Part shown: in pieces, positions 11,094 through 12,394 of the stretch
Numbering within the stretch: position 1 is the first letter of the stretch
Layout: each line of letters begins with the position of its first letter
DNA from: an uncultured Megasphaera sp.
GTDB taxonomy: Bacteria > Bacillota > Negativicutes > Veillonellales > Megasphaeraceae
Reading direction: 5' to 3'
Length of the DNA stretch: 12,394 bases
Assembly: GCA_900554215.1 (NCBI GenBank)
Contig: USGG01000059.1
Location: 1 to 12,394, forward strand
Program-made: the position numbers and the translations under genes
Notes under the pieces: generated by a model
What the model was told of the DNA's origin: nothing
The model's input: the letters and a program-made list of their open reading frames with translations, nothing else
Database searches by the model: none

Positions 11094-11397
11094 GATGCTT
11101 CCTCCCTCTTGAAAACGAGAACTTTTTTATTACCTGCTATCGGCTTGCAGCATATATTTTCACACCAGAAAAAACACATCATAACCCTAAAAACCAAAGA
11201 CTTGTCTACCGGCATCTTTAAACGCGACTCTTATGAAGACACCGCCAAGAACAGGCCAGCTTTTACCAGGTACAATTACGCCCTTCTGTTCTCCCACAAC
11301 TGGCTCAATATCGTATATCAGGAAATGCCGTACTGCCTGGAGGACATCGGCCGCGGAAAATTCTGCGTCCGCTGACAGCCGGCACGGCTCCTGCATA
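10937..11397. other. Intergenic stretch without a confident gene
   Basis: Between the rplM promoter and the terminator-like stem at 11398 there is no ORF with clear homology. The stretch holds clustered small inverted repeats: GCAGGT/ACCTGC at 10956-10972, AACAGG/CCTGTT at 11000-11019, and GTATGCAG/CTGCATGC at 11021-11045 (8 bp with one G-T). It also contains the two doubtful ORFs listed separately. It could be a structured RNA, gene debris or spacer. Confidence 0.5.
11109..11375 (+). pseudogene. Possible gene remnant or orphan ORF, C-terminal part protein-like
   Basis: The plus-strand frame is open from 11052; the earliest usable start codon is TTG 11109, which has no Shine-Dalgarno. The last 57 or so codons (about 11205-11375) show GC-rich third positions like the real genes here and read as a plausible protein tail: FKRDSYEDTAKNRPAF, then TRYNYALLFSHNWLNIVYQE, ending RGKFCVR. 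The first part is low in this bias and looks non-coding. A long plus-oriented terminator starts about 25 bases after the TGA, which would suit a real 3' end. I do not recognise the family. It may be the surviving end of a decayed gene, or chance. Confidence 0.25.
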
Positions 11398-11449
11398 CAG
11401 AAAGTGCTGGATACCTTCTGCCGTATCCAGCACTTTCTTTTCGTATATC
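11398..11449 (+). terminator. Long perfect terminator-like hairpin, plus orientation favoured
   Basis: GAAAGTGCTGGATAC and GTATCCAGCACTTTC form a perfect 15-bp stem around a CTTCTGCC loop. On the plus strand TTTT-CGTATAT follows; on the minus strand only TGTATG. It lies 23 bases after the plus-strand ORF at 11109 and about 20 bases after the convergent upp stop, so it could serve both, though the U-rich side faces the plus direction. Confidence 0.7.
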
Positions 11450-11468
11450 TAATATAGGATTGTTCTTG

Positions 11469-12092
11469 TTACTTCGTGCCGAAAATCCGGTCGCCGGCGT
11501 CGCCGAGGCCGGGAACGATGTACCCGTGTTCATTCAACGTATCGTCCAGGGCAGCCACGTAAATGCGCACGTCCGGATGATCTTTATTGACCCGCTGCAC
11601 GCCCTGAGGCGCCGCCACAAGGCACATGAGCTTAATATTCTGCACGCCCTTGCCTTTCAGCAGGGTAATCGCCGCCGACGCGCTGCCGCCCGTAGCCAGC
11701 ATAGGGTCGACGATGATGAAATCGCGATCCTGCACGTCGGGCAGTTTGCAGTAATATTCGACGGGCTCCAGCGTTTCCGGATCTCTGTACAGCCCAATAT
11801 GACCGACTCGGGCCATGGGAATTAAATTGAGCAGCCCCTGCACCATGCCCAGGCCGGCGCGAAGAACGGGCACGATGCCCAGCTTCTTGCCGCTGATCTG
11901 TTTTCCCGTCGTCGGCGCGACCGGAGTCTCAATGGCAATATCTTCCAAAGGCAAATCCCGCGTAATTTCATACCCCATGAGCATCGTAATTTCTTCCAGC
12001 AAATTGCGGAAATCCGTAGAACCGGTTTCCTTCTTCCGCATCAGCGTCACCTTATGCTGAATCAGCGGATGATCCATTACCTGTACCTGCAT
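11469..12092 (-). CDS. upp: Uracil phosphoribosyltransferase
   Basis: A complete 207-residue cytoplasmic salvage enzyme that makes UMP from uracil and PRPP. The start is ATG 12092-12090, preceded by AAAGGAG; a TTG seven codons earlier overlaps that site and is rejected. Motifs: VMDHPLIQHKVTLMR at the N-terminus, PVLRAGLGM (75-83), the PRPP-binding loop VDPMLATGGSA (128-138), and the uracil-binding C-terminal block YIVPGLGDAGDRIFGTK. Length is normal for the family. It starts 21 bases after the rpiB stop, so the two form an operon whose promoter lies outside the window. Confidence 0.97.
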   Translation of the reverse strand: MQVQVMDHPLIQHKVTLMRKKETGSTDFRNLLEEITMLMGYEITRDLPLEDIAIETPVAPTTGKQISGKKLGIVPVLRAGLGMVQGLLNLIPMARVGHIGLYRDPETLEPVEYYCKLPDVQDRDFIIVDPMLATGGSASAAITLLKGKGVQNIKLMCLVAAPQGVQRVNKDHPDVRIYVAALDDTLNEHGYIVPGLGDAGDRIFGTK

Positions 12093-12113
12093 ACTCTGCG
12101 GCTCCTTTCCCAA

Positions 12114-12394
12114 TTATTTGTCCATTTCCGTAATCATCGCGACGCGGTCGGCATGACGGCCGCCGTCGAAGCCCGTCGTCAAGAAGACCCGCACGATTTC
12201 TCTGGCGACGCCCGGCCCGATGACCCGGCCGCCCATGGTCAGGATATTCGCGTCGTTGTGGCGGCGGCAATATTCCGCCGAGAACAAGTCGTGGCACAAA
12301 GCGGCGCGGATGCCGTGCACCTTATTCGCCGCAATGCCGATGCCGATGCCCGTGCCGCAGAACAGGATGCCCCGGTCAAAGGTGCCGTCCGCTA
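12114..12394 (-). CDS. rpiB: Ribose 5-phosphate isomerase B (C-terminal 92 residues, cut by window edge)
   Basis: The frame enters from the right edge and ends at TAA 12116-12114. The visible part begins ADGTFDRGILFCGTGIGIGIAANK; the cysteine in FCGTGIG is the catalytic base of the RpiB/LacAB family, and the following GxGxG turn binds the substrate. Further family blocks are VHGIRAALCHD, AEYCRRHNDANILTMGGRVIG, and the C-terminal FDGGRHADRVAMI. The enzyme interconverts ribose 5-phosphate and ribulose 5-phosphate; ribose 5-phosphate feeds PRPP synthesis, the co-substrate of the downstream upp. The N-terminal roughly 55 residues are outside the window. Confidence 0.93.
   Translation of the reverse strand, partial: ADGTFDRGILFCGTGIGIGIAANKVHGIRAALCHDLFSAEYCRRHNDANILTMGGRVIGPGVAREIVRVFLTTGFDGGRHADRVAMITEMDK

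Noticed and set aside
11178..11208. Third member of the MerR-type promoter set (TAGACA, 19 bases, TATGAT on the minus strand)
   Set aside because: The spacing matches, but the spacer lacks the AAACTCCAT half and has no dyad, so it is probably chance or at best a weak promoter.
12093..12113. Seven-residue N-terminal extension of Upp from a TTG
   Set aside because: The Shine-Dalgarno AAAGGAG sits within it and points to ATG 12092, which also gives the normal family length.
1..12394. CRISPR array, insertion sequence, transposase, phage or toxin-antitoxin genes
   Set aside because: No regularly spaced direct repeats, terminal inverted repeats with target duplications, or proteins of these kinds were found.

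Overview
This window looks like chromosomal DNA from an anaerobic Firmicute. The cues are two T-box leaders on aminoacyl-tRNA synthetase genes, strong GGAGG-type ribosome binding sites and many intrinsic hairpin-plus-U terminators. Moderately high third-position GC and YfbR and IleRS proteins of the type seen in diderm Firmicutes fit the Negativicutes (for example a Megasphaera-like genome). That placement is an inference; no 16S rRNA gene is present to confirm it.

Layout from left to right. (1) 1-856, minus strand: a small operon with an unrecognised 133-residue protein followed by the cut-off start of an exported NfeD/ClpP-class serine protease, with a good promoter. (2) 962-2955, minus: the operon trpS-yfbR behind a complete tRNA-Trp-type T-box leader and a consensus promoter, closed by a terminator. 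(3) 3026-4517, plus: a lone secreted or membrane-anchored calcineurin-like (purple-acid-phosphatase-like) metallophosphatase with two candidate promoters and its own terminator. (4) 4575-7732, minus: ileS behind a tRNA-Ile-type T-box leader. (5) 7795-7972, minus: tRNA-Val(GAC) with its own promoter, encoded CCA and terminator. (6) 8014-9408, minus: a two-gene operon with overlapping stop and start, encoding a membrane-anchored thioredoxin-fold protein that lacks the CxxC cysteines and an unrecognised three-helix membrane protein. (7) 9447-9921, plus: a divergent MerR-family regulator with the Cys52 of the aldehyde-responsive AdhR/NmlR group. (8) 9883-10936, minus: rplM-rpsI with a structured 5' leader and a strong promoter. 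(9) 10937-11450: about 500 bases without a confident gene, holding several small hairpins, two doubtful short ORFs and a long perfect terminator-like stem. (10) 11469-12394, minus: upp and the 3' part of rpiB.

Most of the window is ordinary housekeeping: translation (trpS, ileS, tRNA-Val, rplM, rpsI), nucleotide salvage (upp, yfbR) and sugar phosphate metabolism (rpiB). The most distinctive signal is a nearly identical 23-base promoter/operator in front of both the MerR-type regulator and the metallophosphatase about 6.4 kb away, each with the 19-bp -35/-10 spacer typical of MerR-controlled promoters. This suggests a small regulon linking a thiol or aldehyde sensor to an extracytoplasmic phosphatase. 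The redox-dead thioredoxin-like/membrane protein pair next to the regulator is the second most unusual feature.
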